The position numbers and the translations under genes are program-made. The notes under the pieces are model-generated. The model saw only the letters and a list, made by a program, of their open reading frames with translations. It had not been told where the DNA came from and ran no database searches. This document shows, piece after piece, positions 1 through 8,815 of a DNA stretch of 64,000 bases. The DNA is taken from positions 372,001 through 436,000 of the forward strand of contig NZ_CP084268.1 of NCBI RefSeq assembly GCF_022879595.1. The letters are read 5' to 3'. Source of the DNA: Caballeronia sp. Lep1P3. Its GTDB lineage: Bacteria; Pseudomonadota; Gammaproteobacteria; Burkholderiales; Burkholderiaceae. Within the stretch, counting starts at the first letter, position 1. Every line of letters begins with the position of its first letter.

Positions 1-1
1 G

Positions 2-31
2 AAGTTCGAAACGACGGTCGTCGCACGCTGA
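2..31 (+). CDS. 3' end of an upstream gene (partial, possible)
   Basis: The frame beginning at base 2 reads KFETTVVAR followed by TGA, with codons typical of the neighbouring genes. It would end 28 bases before livH. In Liv operons the periplasmic amino acid-binding protein often precedes the permeases, so this may be its C-terminus, but ten codons are too few to tell. Confidence 0.3.
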   Translation, partial: KFETTVVAR

Positions 32-59
32 CGCCGCGCGTCATCGCCGGGAGAACGTC

Positions 60-953
60 ATGCTGCAGTTCGTCATCGATCTTCTCATTCGCGCGTCGGA
101 CATCATGCTCGTCGCGGTCGGGCTGTCGGTAGTCTATTCGCTCGTGCGCTTTCCGAACGTCGCGCACGTTCAATACGCGATGACCGGCGCCTTCGTCACG
201 CTCGCCATGACGAAGGCGGGCGTGCCCTTCGTGGCGGCGCTCGCCGTATCGTGCGCGGCGACCGGCTGCCTCGCCGTCGCGCTCAACGTGTTCGTGTTTC
301 GGCGACTTTTGCGCTCGGGCAGCTCGATTGCGATGGTCGGATCGCTTGCCGTGTCGATGATCCTCATTGCCGTGGTCCTCGGCATCGCGGGTTCGCGTCC
401 GTTGCGCTATTCGACGGCGCTCTCCGCGCCGTTGCAACTCGGCTCGACGATGATCTCCGTCGATCAGATCACATCCATCGCATGCGGCTTCGGCTGCGTG
501 GCCTTGCTCGCGCTGCTGCTGTTCAAAACCGGCGTGGGCCGCTCCATGCGCGCGATGGCGAGCAATCCGGCGCTCGCCGCCGCAACGGGCGTGGACGGCG
601 CGCGCGTGCTCAACGGCATCTCGTTCCTGAGTGGCGCGCTCGCCGCGCTCGGCGGCACCATGCTCGGGCTGACGGAGAACGTGCACGTCGATCTCGGCAC
701 GAACCTGCTGCTGCCCGTGTTCGCCGCGGCCATACTCGGCGGACTCGGCAATCCGCTCGGCGCGGCAGCGGGTGCGCTTCTGATCGCGCTTGCCGAAACG
801 CTCGCGACCAACATCGATTTCGGCTGGATGATGGGGCGTTCTGGCGTGTATCTGCCCGTCAGCTACGTGGGCGCGGCGTCGTTCGTGATCCTGCTCGCGG
901 CGCTGCTGCTGCGGCCTTACGGACTCTTCGACCGGGAGGTTCGCCGTGTCTAG
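60..953 (+). CDS. livH: Branched-chain amino acid ABC transporter permease, LivH family
   Basis: A 297-residue, almost wholly hydrophobic protein of the LivH family, one of two inner-membrane permeases of a hydrophobic amino acid importer. The segment near residues 160-175 (GVGRSMRAMASNPALAAATGV) is the cytoplasmic EAA-like loop that contacts the ATPases, and the late AAAILGGLGNPLGAAAGALL stretch is typical of the family. Length is normal. The start follows GGGAGAACGTC. Its end overlaps the next gene by 8 bases, so livHMGF and the oxidoreductase behind them form one transcription unit. The substrate is not shown by sequence; the downstream indolepyruvate oxidoreductase suggests aromatic or branched-chain amino acids. 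Confidence 0.9.
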   Translation: MLQFVIDLLIRASDIMLVAVGLSVVYSLVRFPNVAHVQYAMTGAFVTLAMTKAGVPFVAALAVSCAATGCLAVALNVFVFRRLLRSGSSIAMVGSLAVSMILIAVVLGIAGSRPLRYSTALSAPLQLGSTMISVDQITSIACGFGCVALLALLLFKTGVGRSMRAMASNPALAAATGVDGARVLNGISFLSGALAALGGTMLGLTENVHVDLGTNLLLPVFAAAILGGLGNPLGAAAGALLIALAETLATNIDFGWMMGRSGVYLPVSYVGAASFVILLAALLLRPYGLFDREVRRV

Positions 954-1833
954 CTTCCTGCTGCACGTCGCGACGCTCGCGTGCATCTATGCGTTGATGG
1001 CGCTCGGCCTCAACTTGCAGGCGGGCTTCGCGGGCCTGCTCAACTTCGGCTTCGTCGCGTTCGTCGGCATCGGCGCTTATGCAACGGGCATCGCGTCGTC
1101 GTCGGGATGGCCGTGGATCGCGGGCATCGTCGCGGGCATGGCGGTGGCGATGTTCGTCGGCTTCGTGATGGCGCGGCTCGGGCGCGATCTCGCCTCCGAT
1201 TACTGGGCGATCGCCACGCTCGCGATTGCCGAACTGATCCGCACCATTGCGCTGAACGAAGGCTGGCTCACGGGCGGCGCACAAGGCATCGGCGGCATCG
1301 CGCCGTTGTTCACGCGGCTCACCGGCGCGCGCGGCGACGTCGCGTTCTTCGTGCTGGCGCTCCTGTTGCTGGCGGCGGCATTCGCCATATGCACGCGGCT
1401 CGCGCGCGGGCGCTACGGGCGCGCGCTGCGCCTCATGCGCGAAGAACCCGCGCTTGCGCAAAGCCTCGGCTATCGGCTCGTGCCGATGAAGATCACCGCG
1501 ACGATGACCGCCGCCGCCATTGCCTCCACAGGCGGCTCGCTGCTCGCGCTGTACATGAGCTTCGTCGGGCCGGACTTCATGCTCGCGTCCGAGACCTTCG
1601 CCGTCTGGACGATGGTGATGATCGGCGGACTCGGCAACAACGCGGGCGTGGTGCTGGGCGCGCTGCTCGTCGAGGCGATCTATAGCGCGGTGCCCTTCGC
1701 GAAGGATTACATCGACATCGGCACGGATGTCGCGGGTGCGGTGCGGCTCGGCGCAATCGGCTGCATTCTGCTCGCCTGTCTGCTGCTGCGGCCGGGCGGC
1801 CTGTTGCCCGAGCGAATCCGGAGGACGACATGA
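946..1833 (+). CDS. livM: Branched-chain amino acid ABC transporter permease, LivM family
   Basis: The second permease of the importer, 295 residues with multiple membrane helices. The N-terminal ALMALGLNLQAGFAGLLNFGFVAFVGIGAYATG block and the MVMIGGLGNNAGVVLGALL block are hallmarks of LivM. It is somewhat shorter than the usual 320-360 residues, mainly through compact termini. Translation starts at GTG 946, preceded by GGGAGG inside the livH end, so the two genes overlap and are probably translationally coupled. It overlaps livG by 4 bases (ATGA). Confidence 0.9.
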   Translation: MSSFLLHVATLACIYALMALGLNLQAGFAGLLNFGFVAFVGIGAYATGIASSSGWPWIAGIVAGMAVAMFVGFVMARLGRDLASDYWAIATLAIAELIRTIALNEGWLTGGAQGIGGIAPLFTRLTGARGDVAFFVLALLLLAAAFAICTRLARGRYGRALRLMREEPALAQSLGYRLVPMKITATMTAAAIASTGGSLLALYMSFVGPDFMLASETFAVWTMVMIGGLGNNAGVVLGALLVEAIYSAVPFAKDYIDIGTDVAGAVRLGAIGCILLACLLLRPGGLLPERIRRTT

Positions 1834-2639
1834 GCGTCGTGTTGAAGCTGCAGGACGTGCACAAGTCGTTCGGCGGCAATCACGTTCTCACCGGACTATC
1901 GTTCGACATCCTAAGCGGTGAATTCGTCGGCCTGCTCGGACCGAACGGATGCGGCAAGAGCACGGTGCTCAATGCGATCACGGGTTATTGCCCGATCGAG
2001 CGCGGCAGCATCGAGTTGCACGGCGAGCGCGTCGATGCGCGTGCGCCTCACGAGGTCGCCGCGCGCGGAGTGAGGCGAACCTTCCAGTTGCCGTCGATGC
2101 CCGCGCGCATGACCGTCGGCGAAGTGCTGATGGCCGCGTCGACGCAACGTCACGGCCTCTTCGCGACGCTGCTGCCGTCCGCGCGCACGACGCGCATCGA
2201 AGCGCAAACGCGTGAACGTGCGCGGCAGTTGCTCGATGAACTGCTGCTCGACAAGGTCGCGCATCTTCCTGCTGCATCGATATCGGGCGGGCAGAAGAAA
2301 CTGCTCGGCATTGCATGCGCGCTGATGGGCGAGCCGTCGCTGCTTCTGCTCGATGAACCGATGGCGGGCGTGCATCCGAATTTGCGCGCCGAACTCATGC
2401 GCGTGCTGCGCGGCATCAACGAGCGCGGCGTCACGCTCGTCGTCGTGGAGCACGACATGCATTTCGTCGCCGAGACGTGCGCACGCTGCATCGTGCTCGA
2501 TCGCGGGCGCACCGTGGCGGATTGCCGGCCATCGGAGCTGGAGCATCACGAAGGCGTCGTCGAAGCGTATCTCGGGCGCGCGACGAAGGCCGCTGCCGCG
2601 CCGCTGCGCGCGACCGGAACACTGGGAGCGACGGCATGA
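1830..2639 (+). CDS. livG: Branched-chain amino acid ABC transporter ATP-binding protein, LivG family
   Basis: A 269-residue ABC ATPase that powers the LivHM importer from the cytoplasmic side. Visible motifs are Walker A GPNGCGKST (residues 37-45), the signature ISGGQKK, Walker B LLLLDEP followed by MAGVHP, and the switch histidine in VVEHDMHF, which is characteristic of LivG. It begins in a 4-base ATGA overlap with livM and ends in another with livF. The last 25 residues are Ala-rich and poorly conserved. Confidence 0.9.
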   Translation: MSVVLKLQDVHKSFGGNHVLTGLSFDILSGEFVGLLGPNGCGKSTVLNAITGYCPIERGSIELHGERVDARAPHEVAARGVRRTFQLPSMPARMTVGEVLMAASTQRHGLFATLLPSARTTRIEAQTRERARQLLDELLLDKVAHLPAASISGGQKKLLGIACALMGEPSLLLLDEPMAGVHPNLRAELMRVLRGINERGVTLVVVEHDMHFVAETCARCIVLDRGRTVADCRPSELEHHEGVVEAYLGRATKAAAAPLRATGTLGATA

Positions 2640-3355
2640 TTACGGTCAGCAACGTCGTCGCCGGCTATTCGCGCGATGTCGACATCCTGCGCGGCGTCTC
2701 ACTCGCCGCGAAGGAGCTGGAGATCGTCACGATTCTCGGGCCGAACGGCTGCGGCAAATCCACGTTGCTCAAGACGGTCGCGGGCTTTCTGATGCCGAAG
2801 AGCGGCGCGGTTCAACTCGACGGCATCGACGTGGGACAGGTGAGCGTGCATCGCAAGATTCGCGCGCATCGCATCGGCTTCGTGCCGCAGACGGACAACG
2901 TGTTCGGCGCGCTGTCCGTGTGGGAAAACTTGGCGCTCGGCGGGCAGTTCATGCCGGAGCGCGAACGCCATGCAAGGCTCGACGAACTCTATGCGAGCTA
3001 TCCGATATTAAAGACCAAACGCAGCGCGCGCGCCGCGAGTCTTTCGGGCGGCGAGCGGCAGATTTTGTCGCTTGCGCGCGCGTTGATGCCGCGTCCGCGC
3101 TTTCTTCTGCTCGACGAGCCATCGGCGGGATTGTCGCCGCGCATGCTGTCCGAAGTGTTCGACGCCATCGTGCGCCTGCGCGACACCGAGCGCGTCGGCG
3201 TGTTGATGGTGGAACAGAACGCGGCGCAGGCGCTGCGCATTTCGAATCGCGCGTATGTGCTTTCGATGGGACAGGTCGCCCTCGAAGGCGACGCCGCCGA
3301 TCTGCTCGCGAGCGACGACATGCGCCGGCTCTATCTTGGCGGCAGCGTGCAATGA
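2636..3355 (+). CDS. livF: Branched-chain amino acid ABC transporter ATP-binding protein, LivF family
   Basis: The second ATPase of the importer, 239 residues. Walker A GPNGCGKST lies at residues 35-43, the signature LSGGERQ follows, then Walker B FLLLDEPSAGLSP and the VEQNAAQAL switch region typical of LivF. The start is the ATG overlapping the livG stop; an upstream ATG in the same frame lies inside livG and is ignored. It overlaps the oxidoreductase gene by 4 bases. Confidence 0.9.
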   Translation: MITVSNVVAGYSRDVDILRGVSLAAKELEIVTILGPNGCGKSTLLKTVAGFLMPKSGAVQLDGIDVGQVSVHRKIRAHRIGFVPQTDNVFGALSVWENLALGGQFMPERERHARLDELYASYPILKTKRSARAASLSGGERQILSLARALMPRPRFLLLDEPSAGLSPRMLSEVFDAIVRLRDTERVGVLMVEQNAAQALRISNRAYVLSMGQVALEGDAADLLASDDMRRLYLGGSVQ

Positions 3356-6300
3356 CGACGAACGAAAGAAGCGAGGAACGCGACGTGGCTTTGCGCAACG
3401 TGACACTGGAGGACAAGTACGCGCTCGATCACGGGCGCGTGTTCATGACGGGCGTGCAGGCGCTCGTGCGGCTGCCGCTGATGCAGCGCCTTCGCGACGA
3501 TGCCGCTGGTCTGCATACCGCCGGCTATATCTCGGGTTATCGCGGCTCGCCGCTCGGCACTTACGATGCGGAACTGCACAAGGCGAGGAAGCATCTCGAC
3601 GCCGCGCATGTCGTCTTCGTGCCGGGCGTGAACGAGGATCTTGCGGCAACGGCGGTATGGGGTTCGCAACAGGCCGAGGCGGGCGGCGAAGGCAGATACG
3701 ACGGCGTGTTCTCGATCTGGTACGGCAAGGGACCGGGCGTCGATCGCAGCGGCGACGCGTTTCGCCACGCGAATCTCGCGGGAACATCGAAGCATGGCGG
3801 CGTGCTTTTGCTCATGGGCGACGACCACACCTGCGAGTCATCGACGACGTGCCATCAATCGGAGTTCGCGCTCATCGATGCATCCATTCCGGTGCTGAGT
3901 CCGAGCGGCGTGCAGGAAATACTCGACTTCGGCTTGTATGGCTGGGCGATGTCGCGCTATTCGGGCGGCTGGGTCGGTCTCAAGTGCGTGAAGGATACGG
4001 CCGATGCGTCCGCGGTGATCGAGATCGATGCATCGCGTGTGAACATGGTGCTGCCCGGCGATGCAGCCATGCCGCCCGATGGCCTCAATCTGCGGCAGCC
4101 CGATACGCCTCATGCGCAGGAATATCGGCTGCACAACTACAAGCTCGATGCCGTGCGCGCGTTCGTGCGCGCGAACGAACTGGATCGCGCGGTGCTGGGG
4201 CGCGCGGGCGCGCGCATCGGCATCGTCACGCATGGCAAGAGTTATCTCGACGTGCTTCAGGCCATCGACGATCTCGGCCTCGACGAAACCCGGCTCGAAG
4301 CAATGGGCGTCGCCATCTACAAGGTCGGCTGCGTGTGGCCGCTCGAACCGGAAGGCGTGCGCGCGTTCGCGCAGGGCAAGGAACTCTTGATGGTGGTGGA
4401 GGAAAAGCGCAGCCTGCTCGAAGCGCAGATCAAGGACATTCTCTACGGCAGGCCGCGCGCGCCCGCCGTTATCGGCAAGAAGGACGAAAGCGGCGCCACG
4501 CTCTTTCAGCCGGAACTCTCGCTGGATTCCGTGCAGATTGCGATCGCGCTCGGAGAACGCCTCGCGTGCCTCACGAACGATAGACATCTCGATGAGCGCG
4601 TCGCGTTCCTGCGCGAATTGCGGCGCGTGCAATTTGCTCCCGAGCCGCTCTCCCGCAGCTTCTATTTCTGCAGCGGCTGCCCGCATAGCTCGTCGACGGT
4701 CGTGCCCGAAGGCAGCAAGGCTTACGCGGGCATCGGATGTAGCTGGATGGCGCAGACGATGGAGCGCAACACGCTCGGCTACACGCAGATGGGCGGCGAA
4801 GGCATGACATGGGTGGGCGAAGCGCCGTTCTCGAAGCGCGAGCACATGTTCCAGAACATGGGCGATGGCACGTACTTTCATTCGGGCCTGCTGTCGGTGC
4901 GTGCCGCGATTGCCGCGCGCACGCGCATCACGTTCAAGATTCTTTTCAACGATGCCGTCGCGATGACAGGCGGCCAGCGCCACGATGGACAACTCAGCCC
5001 GCTTACGATTGCGCAGCAGGTCCGCGCGGAAGGCGTGACGCGCATCGCGGTGGTCTCCGACGATCCGTCGAAATATCCGCGCGAGCTCGCATGGCCGCAA
5101 GGCGTGACGATTCATCATCGCTCGGCATTGCAGGATGTGCAGACCGAGTTGCGCGATGTCGATGGCGTGAGCGTCTTGATCTACGACCAGACGTGCGCTG
5201 CCGAGAAGCGGCGCCGCCGCAAGCGCGGCCAGCTTGCGGACCCGGCGAAGCGCCTCTTCATCAACGATCTCGTCTGCGAAGGCTGCGGCGATTGCGGCGT
5301 GAAATCGAATTGCGTGTCGCTCGTTCCGCTCGAAACCGAGTTCGGCCGCAAGCGCGCCATCGATCAGAGCGCCTGCAACAAGGACTATTCGTGCAATGAA
5401 GGCTTCTGTCCGAGCTTCGTGACCGTGCATGGCGGCGCGTTGCGCCGCGTGCAGCGCAAGCCCGATGCGAGCGTGTTCCCCGCGTTGACGGAACCCGTGT
5501 TGCCGTCGCTCGATGCGCGCGTGTTCTCCATCGTCGTGACGGGCGTCGGCGGCACGGGTGTCGTGACCATCGGCGCGATACTGGGCATGGCGGCGCATCT
5601 CGAAGGCAAGGGCTGCGGCATTCTCGACATGGCCGGCCTCGCGCAAAAGGGCGGCTCCGTGTGGTCGCATGTGCGCTTCGGCGCGAGCCCGTCCGCGATC
5701 AAGGCCATTCGCATCGCGACGGGCGGCGCGGATGTCGTGATCGGTTGCGACATGGTCGTCGCGGCGAGCCAGAAGACGCTCGCGATGACGCGCCGCGCGT
5801 CCACGCACATGCTCGTCAATTCGCATGAAGCGATGACGGGCGACTTCACGCGCCAGCCCGATCTCGCGTTTCCGGCGTCGGAGTTGCGCGCGCGGATGAA
5901 CGAAGCGGTGGGCGAACGTCACGTCGAATTCGTCGATGCAACGGCAACCGCGCGCCAGCTTTTCGGCGACACGATGGCGAGCAACATGTTCATGCTCGGC
6001 TTCGCATATCAACGCGGATTGATCCCGGTCGGCGCCGATGCGATTGCGGCGGCCATCGAACTGAATGGGGCCTCGGTCGCGCTCAATCTGGATGCGTTCA
6101 CGTGGGGACGGCGCTTTGCGTGCGCGCCGGCGGTTGCCGCACGCCTGTTCGACATGGCCGATGCCGCGCCGTCATCGCGGCGCTCGGCAACGCTCGACGA
6201 GATGATCGAGCGTCGCGTGCAATTCCTGAGCGCATATCAGAGCGCGGCGTATGCGGCGCGTTACAGCGAGCTCGTCGGCCGCGTGCGACGCTGGGAACGC

Positions 6301-6852
6301 GCTGTGTCCGCGCGTAGCGAAAGCGTGTCGCGCGCGGTCGCGGAGACGCTGTTCCGCCTGCTCGCGTACAAGGACGAGTACGAAGTCGCCAGGCTACTGA
6401 CCGCGCCCGCATTCATCGACGGCCTGCACGCGAAGTTCGACGGGCCGGTGCGCATCGCGTTCAATCTCGCGCCGCCCGGCATCGCGCGGCGCAACACGCG
6501 AACCGGCGAGCCCGAGAAGCGCGAATTCGGTGCGTGGATGCTGCCGGTATTACGCATGCTCGCGAAGTGCAAGCGGCTGCGCGGCACGCCCTTCGATCCG
6601 TTCGGCCATACCGCCGAGCGCCGCATGGAGCGCGAACTGGTTCACCGTTACGAGGCGACGATCGCGGCGATCATCGAACACGGCACCGCGCGTAATCATG
6701 CGGCGGCGTTGCGCGCCGCGTCCATCGCCGGAAAGATTCGCGGCTATGGGCATGTGAAGGCGCGTAATTTTGCCGCGATAGACGCGCAATGGCGCGAGGC
6801 CGTCGAGCAGTTGAGTGCGCCCGCAGTGATCCCTTTGCAGCGCGTGGCGTGA
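3352..6852 (+). CDS. Indolepyruvate ferredoxin oxidoreductase family protein (fused alpha/beta subunits)
   Basis: A 1166-residue cytoplasmic enzyme of the fused IorA-IorB type, which oxidatively decarboxylates aryl or branched 2-oxoacids from amino acid transamination to acyl-CoA, passing electrons to ferredoxin. The N-terminal part has the pyruvate-oxidoreductase GYISGYRGSPLGTYD motif. The middle has the thiamine diphosphate region (MGDGTYFHSG, then FNDAVAMTGGQ). Around residues 640-685 are cysteine clusters CEGCGDCGVKSNC and CNKDYSCNEGFCPSF for iron-sulfur centres. The C-terminal gamma-type domain begins TGVGGTGVVTIGAILG. The ATG overlaps the livF stop, so uptake and 2-oxoacid oxidation are co-transcribed. 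Family assignment is firm; the precise substrate is inferred. Confidence 0.88.
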   Translation: MTTNERSEERDVALRNVTLEDKYALDHGRVFMTGVQALVRLPLMQRLRDDAAGLHTAGYISGYRGSPLGTYDAELHKARKHLDAAHVVFVPGVNEDLAATAVWGSQQAEAGGEGRYDGVFSIWYGKGPGVDRSGDAFRHANLAGTSKHGGVLLLMGDDHTCESSTTCHQSEFALIDASIPVLSPSGVQEILDFGLYGWAMSRYSGGWVGLKCVKDTADASAVIEIDASRVNMVLPGDAAMPPDGLNLRQPDTPHAQEYRLHNYKLDAVRAFVRANELDRAVLGRAGARIGIVTHGKSYLDVLQAIDDLGLDETRLEAMGVAIYKVGCVWPLEPEGVRAFAQGKELLMVVEEKRSLLEAQIKDILYGRPRAPAVIGKKDESGATLFQPELSLDSVQIAIALGERLACLTNDRHLDERVAFLRELRRVQFAPEPLSRSFYFCSGCPHSSSTVVPEGSKAYAGIGCSWMAQTMERNTLGYTQMGGEGMTWVGEAPFSKREHMFQNMGDGTYFHSGLLSVRAAIAARTRITFKILFNDAVAMTGGQRHDGQLSPLTIAQQVRAEGVTRIAVVSDDPSKYPRELAWPQGVTIHHRSALQDVQTELRDVDGVSVLIYDQTCAAEKRRRRKRGQLADPAKRLFINDLVCEGCGDCGVKSNCVSLVPLETEFGRKRAIDQSACNKDYSCNEGFCPSFVTVHGGALRRVQRKPDASVFPALTEPVLPSLDARVFSIVVTGVGGTGVVTIGAILGMAAHLEGKGCGILDMAGLAQKGGSVWSHVRFGASPSAIKAIRIATGGADVVIGCDMVVAASQKTLAMTRRASTHMLVNSHEAMTGDFTRQPDLAFPASELRARMNEAVGERHVEFVDATATARQLFGDTMASNMFMLGFAYQRGLIPVGADAIAAAIELNGASVALNLDAFTWGRRFACAPAVAARLFDMADAAPSSRRSATLDEMIERRVQFLSAYQSAAYAARYSELVGRVRRWERAVSARSESVSRAVAETLFRLLAYKDEYEVARLLTAPAFIDGLHAKFDGPVRIAFNLAPPGIARRNTRTGEPEKREFGAWMLPVLRMLAKCKRLRGTPFDPFGHTAERRMERELVHRYEATIAAIIEHGTARNHAAALRAASIAGKIRGYGHVKARNFAAIDAQWREAVEQLSAPAVIPLQRVA

Positions 6853-6868
6853 AGCGTCGCTTACTTAA

Positions 6869-6882
6869 AAGACAGGCGTCTT
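6869..6882. terminator. Short hairpin between convergent genes
   Basis: AAGAC-AGGC-GTCTT forms a 5-bp stem between the oxidoreductase stop and the convergent GntR gene, touching the latter's stop codon. Without a clear T run it is only a weak candidate bidirectional terminator. Confidence 0.3.
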
Positions 6883-7603
6883 AGCGCGAGAAAAGCCGCA
6901 CGACGCCTGCATCCACCACGCGCGCAATTTCTTCCATGCGCCACGTGATGTGCGATTCCGTCAGCGCACGGCAGCGCTTGAGATCGCGCGCTTCGATTGC
7001 GTCGAGAATCTCGAAGTGCTCGGCGAAAGCGTCGTGGCCGCGCTGCTCGAGATCCATCCAGCGCACGAAATGAATGCGCGCATTGATGCCATAGAGCGCC
7101 CGAACCATTTCGTTATTGCCCGCAAGCGCCACGAGCCGGACGTGAAACTCTTCGTCCTTGATGGTCAGTTCGGCCGCACTCGTTTGCGCACGGCTTTTCA
7201 TGACTTCCTTCCAGAACTTGCGCAGTGCGCGCAAATCCTTGATATCGGCGCGCTCGGCGGCAAGCAGGACGGCGGAAGATTCGATGCTGCGCCGCAATTC
7301 GAAGAGATCGAAAATGTCTTGCCGATGCAGCTCGCGCGCGAAGAAGCCGCGATTCGGCACGAAATGCAGCAGGCTTTCCGCGACGAGCCGGTTGAGCGCT
7401 TCGCGCAGCGGCGTGCGGCTCACGTCCAAACGCTGCGCCAATTCCAGTTCGTTCACGCGCTCGCCGGGGCGGATGGTGTAAAGCACCGCCATTTCCTTCA
7501 ATTGCTCATAAAGCTCGTTGACGGTCAGGCCCGGGCGCTTAGGCGGCGTCGTTTCGCGAACGTTTGGACGCGTCTCCCGCAAGAGGGATGAATACCTGGG
7601 CAT
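6881..7603 (-). CDS. GntR family transcriptional regulator, FCD (FadR) subfamily
   Basis: A 240-residue regulator with a winged helix at about residues 25-95 (NELELAQRLDVSRTPLREALNRLVAESLLHF) and an all-helical FCD ligand-binding domain behind it (residues about 105-230, including DLFELRRSIESSAVLLAAERA and the late ALTESHITWRMEE histidine region). FCD proteins usually bind small carboxylates. It is convergent with the Liv/indolepyruvate operon and divergent from the ATP-grasp gene, so either could be its target. The ATG is preceded by AAGGA. Confidence 0.88.
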   Translation of the reverse strand: MPRYSSLLRETRPNVRETTPPKRPGLTVNELYEQLKEMAVLYTIRPGERVNELELAQRLDVSRTPLREALNRLVAESLLHFVPNRGFFARELHRQDIFDLFELRRSIESSAVLLAAERADIKDLRALRKFWKEVMKSRAQTSAAELTIKDEEFHVRLVALAGNNEMVRALYGINARIHFVRWMDLEQRGHDAFAEHFEILDAIEARDLKRCRALTESHITWRMEEIARVVDAGVVRLFSR

Positions 7604-7746
7604 GTGTCGGGAATTCCTTTTGCTTGACCATCGGCGGCGTCATACGGGCGCAATGTTTTTGCGTCTGGATGAGGCTTCGATAATACAACAGTGACTACAC
7701 AATCACCGAGAATAACGGGGTGCGCTTTGCCAGTCGCTTAATACAA

Positions 7747-7773
7747 GCAGAAAACGTTGGCAAGCGTTTCTGC
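7747..7773. repeat. Imperfect inverted repeat in divergent intergenic region
   Basis: GCAGAAA (7747-7753) faces TTTCTGC (7767-7773) around a 13-base centre, in the 290-base region between the GntR gene and the ATP-grasp gene. It could be a regulator site or an RNA hairpin; its position between divergent genes favours a regulatory role. Confidence 0.35.
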
Positions 7774-7893
7774 GGCAGTGTGTACGCTGCCGCACGGTCG
7801 CAAGATCGCCGCCTTGGGACGATTTCGCATTCACCGCTATGGTGACAAGAATCATGCTCGCCCTTGCGCGCGGCCACACATGGAGATTACCGG

Positions 7894-8787
7894 ATGTCGC
7901 TTTCGAAAAGGCTGGTTGATAGCGCAAAAGTCTTTCTGCCCGACGATGTTTTCTTGAGCTTCGTGCATCGCAGGAGGATAGGGCGATTTCCCAATCTTAA
8001 GCGTCCTTTGACCTTCAACGAGCAGATACTGCGCCGCTGTCTGCATCCCGACCCGCGCTATGTCAATCTTAGCGACAAGCTCGCTGTGCGTGATTTCATC
8101 GCGAAGAAAATCGGCCCGCAATATCTGATTCCGTTGATCGCCGAGCCGGCCGTCTTCACGCGAACCGTCTTCGACGAGCTGCCGTCGCAGTTCGTGATGA
8201 AGGCCAATCACGGCAGCGGTTTCGTGAAGGTCGTGCGCGACAAGAAGGACACGACGTTCGAGGAACTCGCGGCGCTTGCGAAGGAATGGCTCGCGACCGA
8301 CTTCTACAAGATCGCGCGGGAGCGGCACTATCGCGCGATCAAGCCGCGCGTGTACTTCGAGACGCTGCTGCTCGACGACAACGGCGTGGTGCCCGCCGAT
8401 CTCAAGTTTCACGTCTTCAACGAAAGCTCGGGCAAGCAGACCATCTATATCCTCGTGATCTCGGACCGTTTCGGCGACGTGCCGCGCGGCGATGTGTTCG
8501 ATGCCGACTGGAAGCCTCAGGACATCACCATCGGCAAGTACGTGCACAGCGATCAGCCGCTACCGCGTCCGGCGAATCTGGACAAGCTGCTCGAAGTCGC
8601 GGATGCACTCGCGAAAGACTTCGAATATGTGCGCGTCGATCTGTATTCGCGCAACGACGAGATTTACTTCGGGGAACTGACATTCACGCCGGGCGCCGGT
8701 GTCTTGCGCATGCAGCCCGACAGCGTGGATTACGAATGGGGCAGGCTGCTCGAAATGACGCGCAAGCCGGGGCGCACCGGACCATAA
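7894..8787 (+). CDS. TupA-like ATP-grasp fold protein
   Basis: A 297-residue protein resembling the TupA-like ATP-grasp family found in polysaccharide and capsule gene clusters. Visible features are LPSQFVMKANHGSGFVKVV (ATP-binding lysine and Gly-rich loop, about residues 97-115), YFETLLLDDNG with the following DLKFHVFN, and the C-terminal YVRVDLYSRNDEIYFGELTFTPGAG, the usual ATP-grasp metal-binding end (ExTxxPGxG). The start at 7894 is chosen because GGAGATTACCGG precedes it; a longer form from 7864 lacks a ribosome site. No other polysaccharide genes are adjacent, so its substrate is unknown. Confidence 0.7.
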   Translation: MSLSKRLVDSAKVFLPDDVFLSFVHRRRIGRFPNLKRPLTFNEQILRRCLHPDPRYVNLSDKLAVRDFIAKKIGPQYLIPLIAEPAVFTRTVFDELPSQFVMKANHGSGFVKVVRDKKDTTFEELAALAKEWLATDFYKIARERHYRAIKPRVYFETLLLDDNGVVPADLKFHVFNESSGKQTIYILVISDRFGDVPRGDVFDADWKPQDITIGKYVHSDQPLPRPANLDKLLEVADALAKDFEYVRVDLYSRNDEIYFGELTFTPGAGVLRMQPDSVDYEWGRLLEMTRKPGRTGP

Positions 8788-8815
8788 GTCACGCGCGCGA
8801 TGCTCGACGCTTGCG

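Noticed and set aside
3838..6012. Antisense frame of over 700 codons opposite the indolepyruvate oxidoreductase
   Set aside because: Same high-G+C shadow effect; no ribosome site or recognisable domain.
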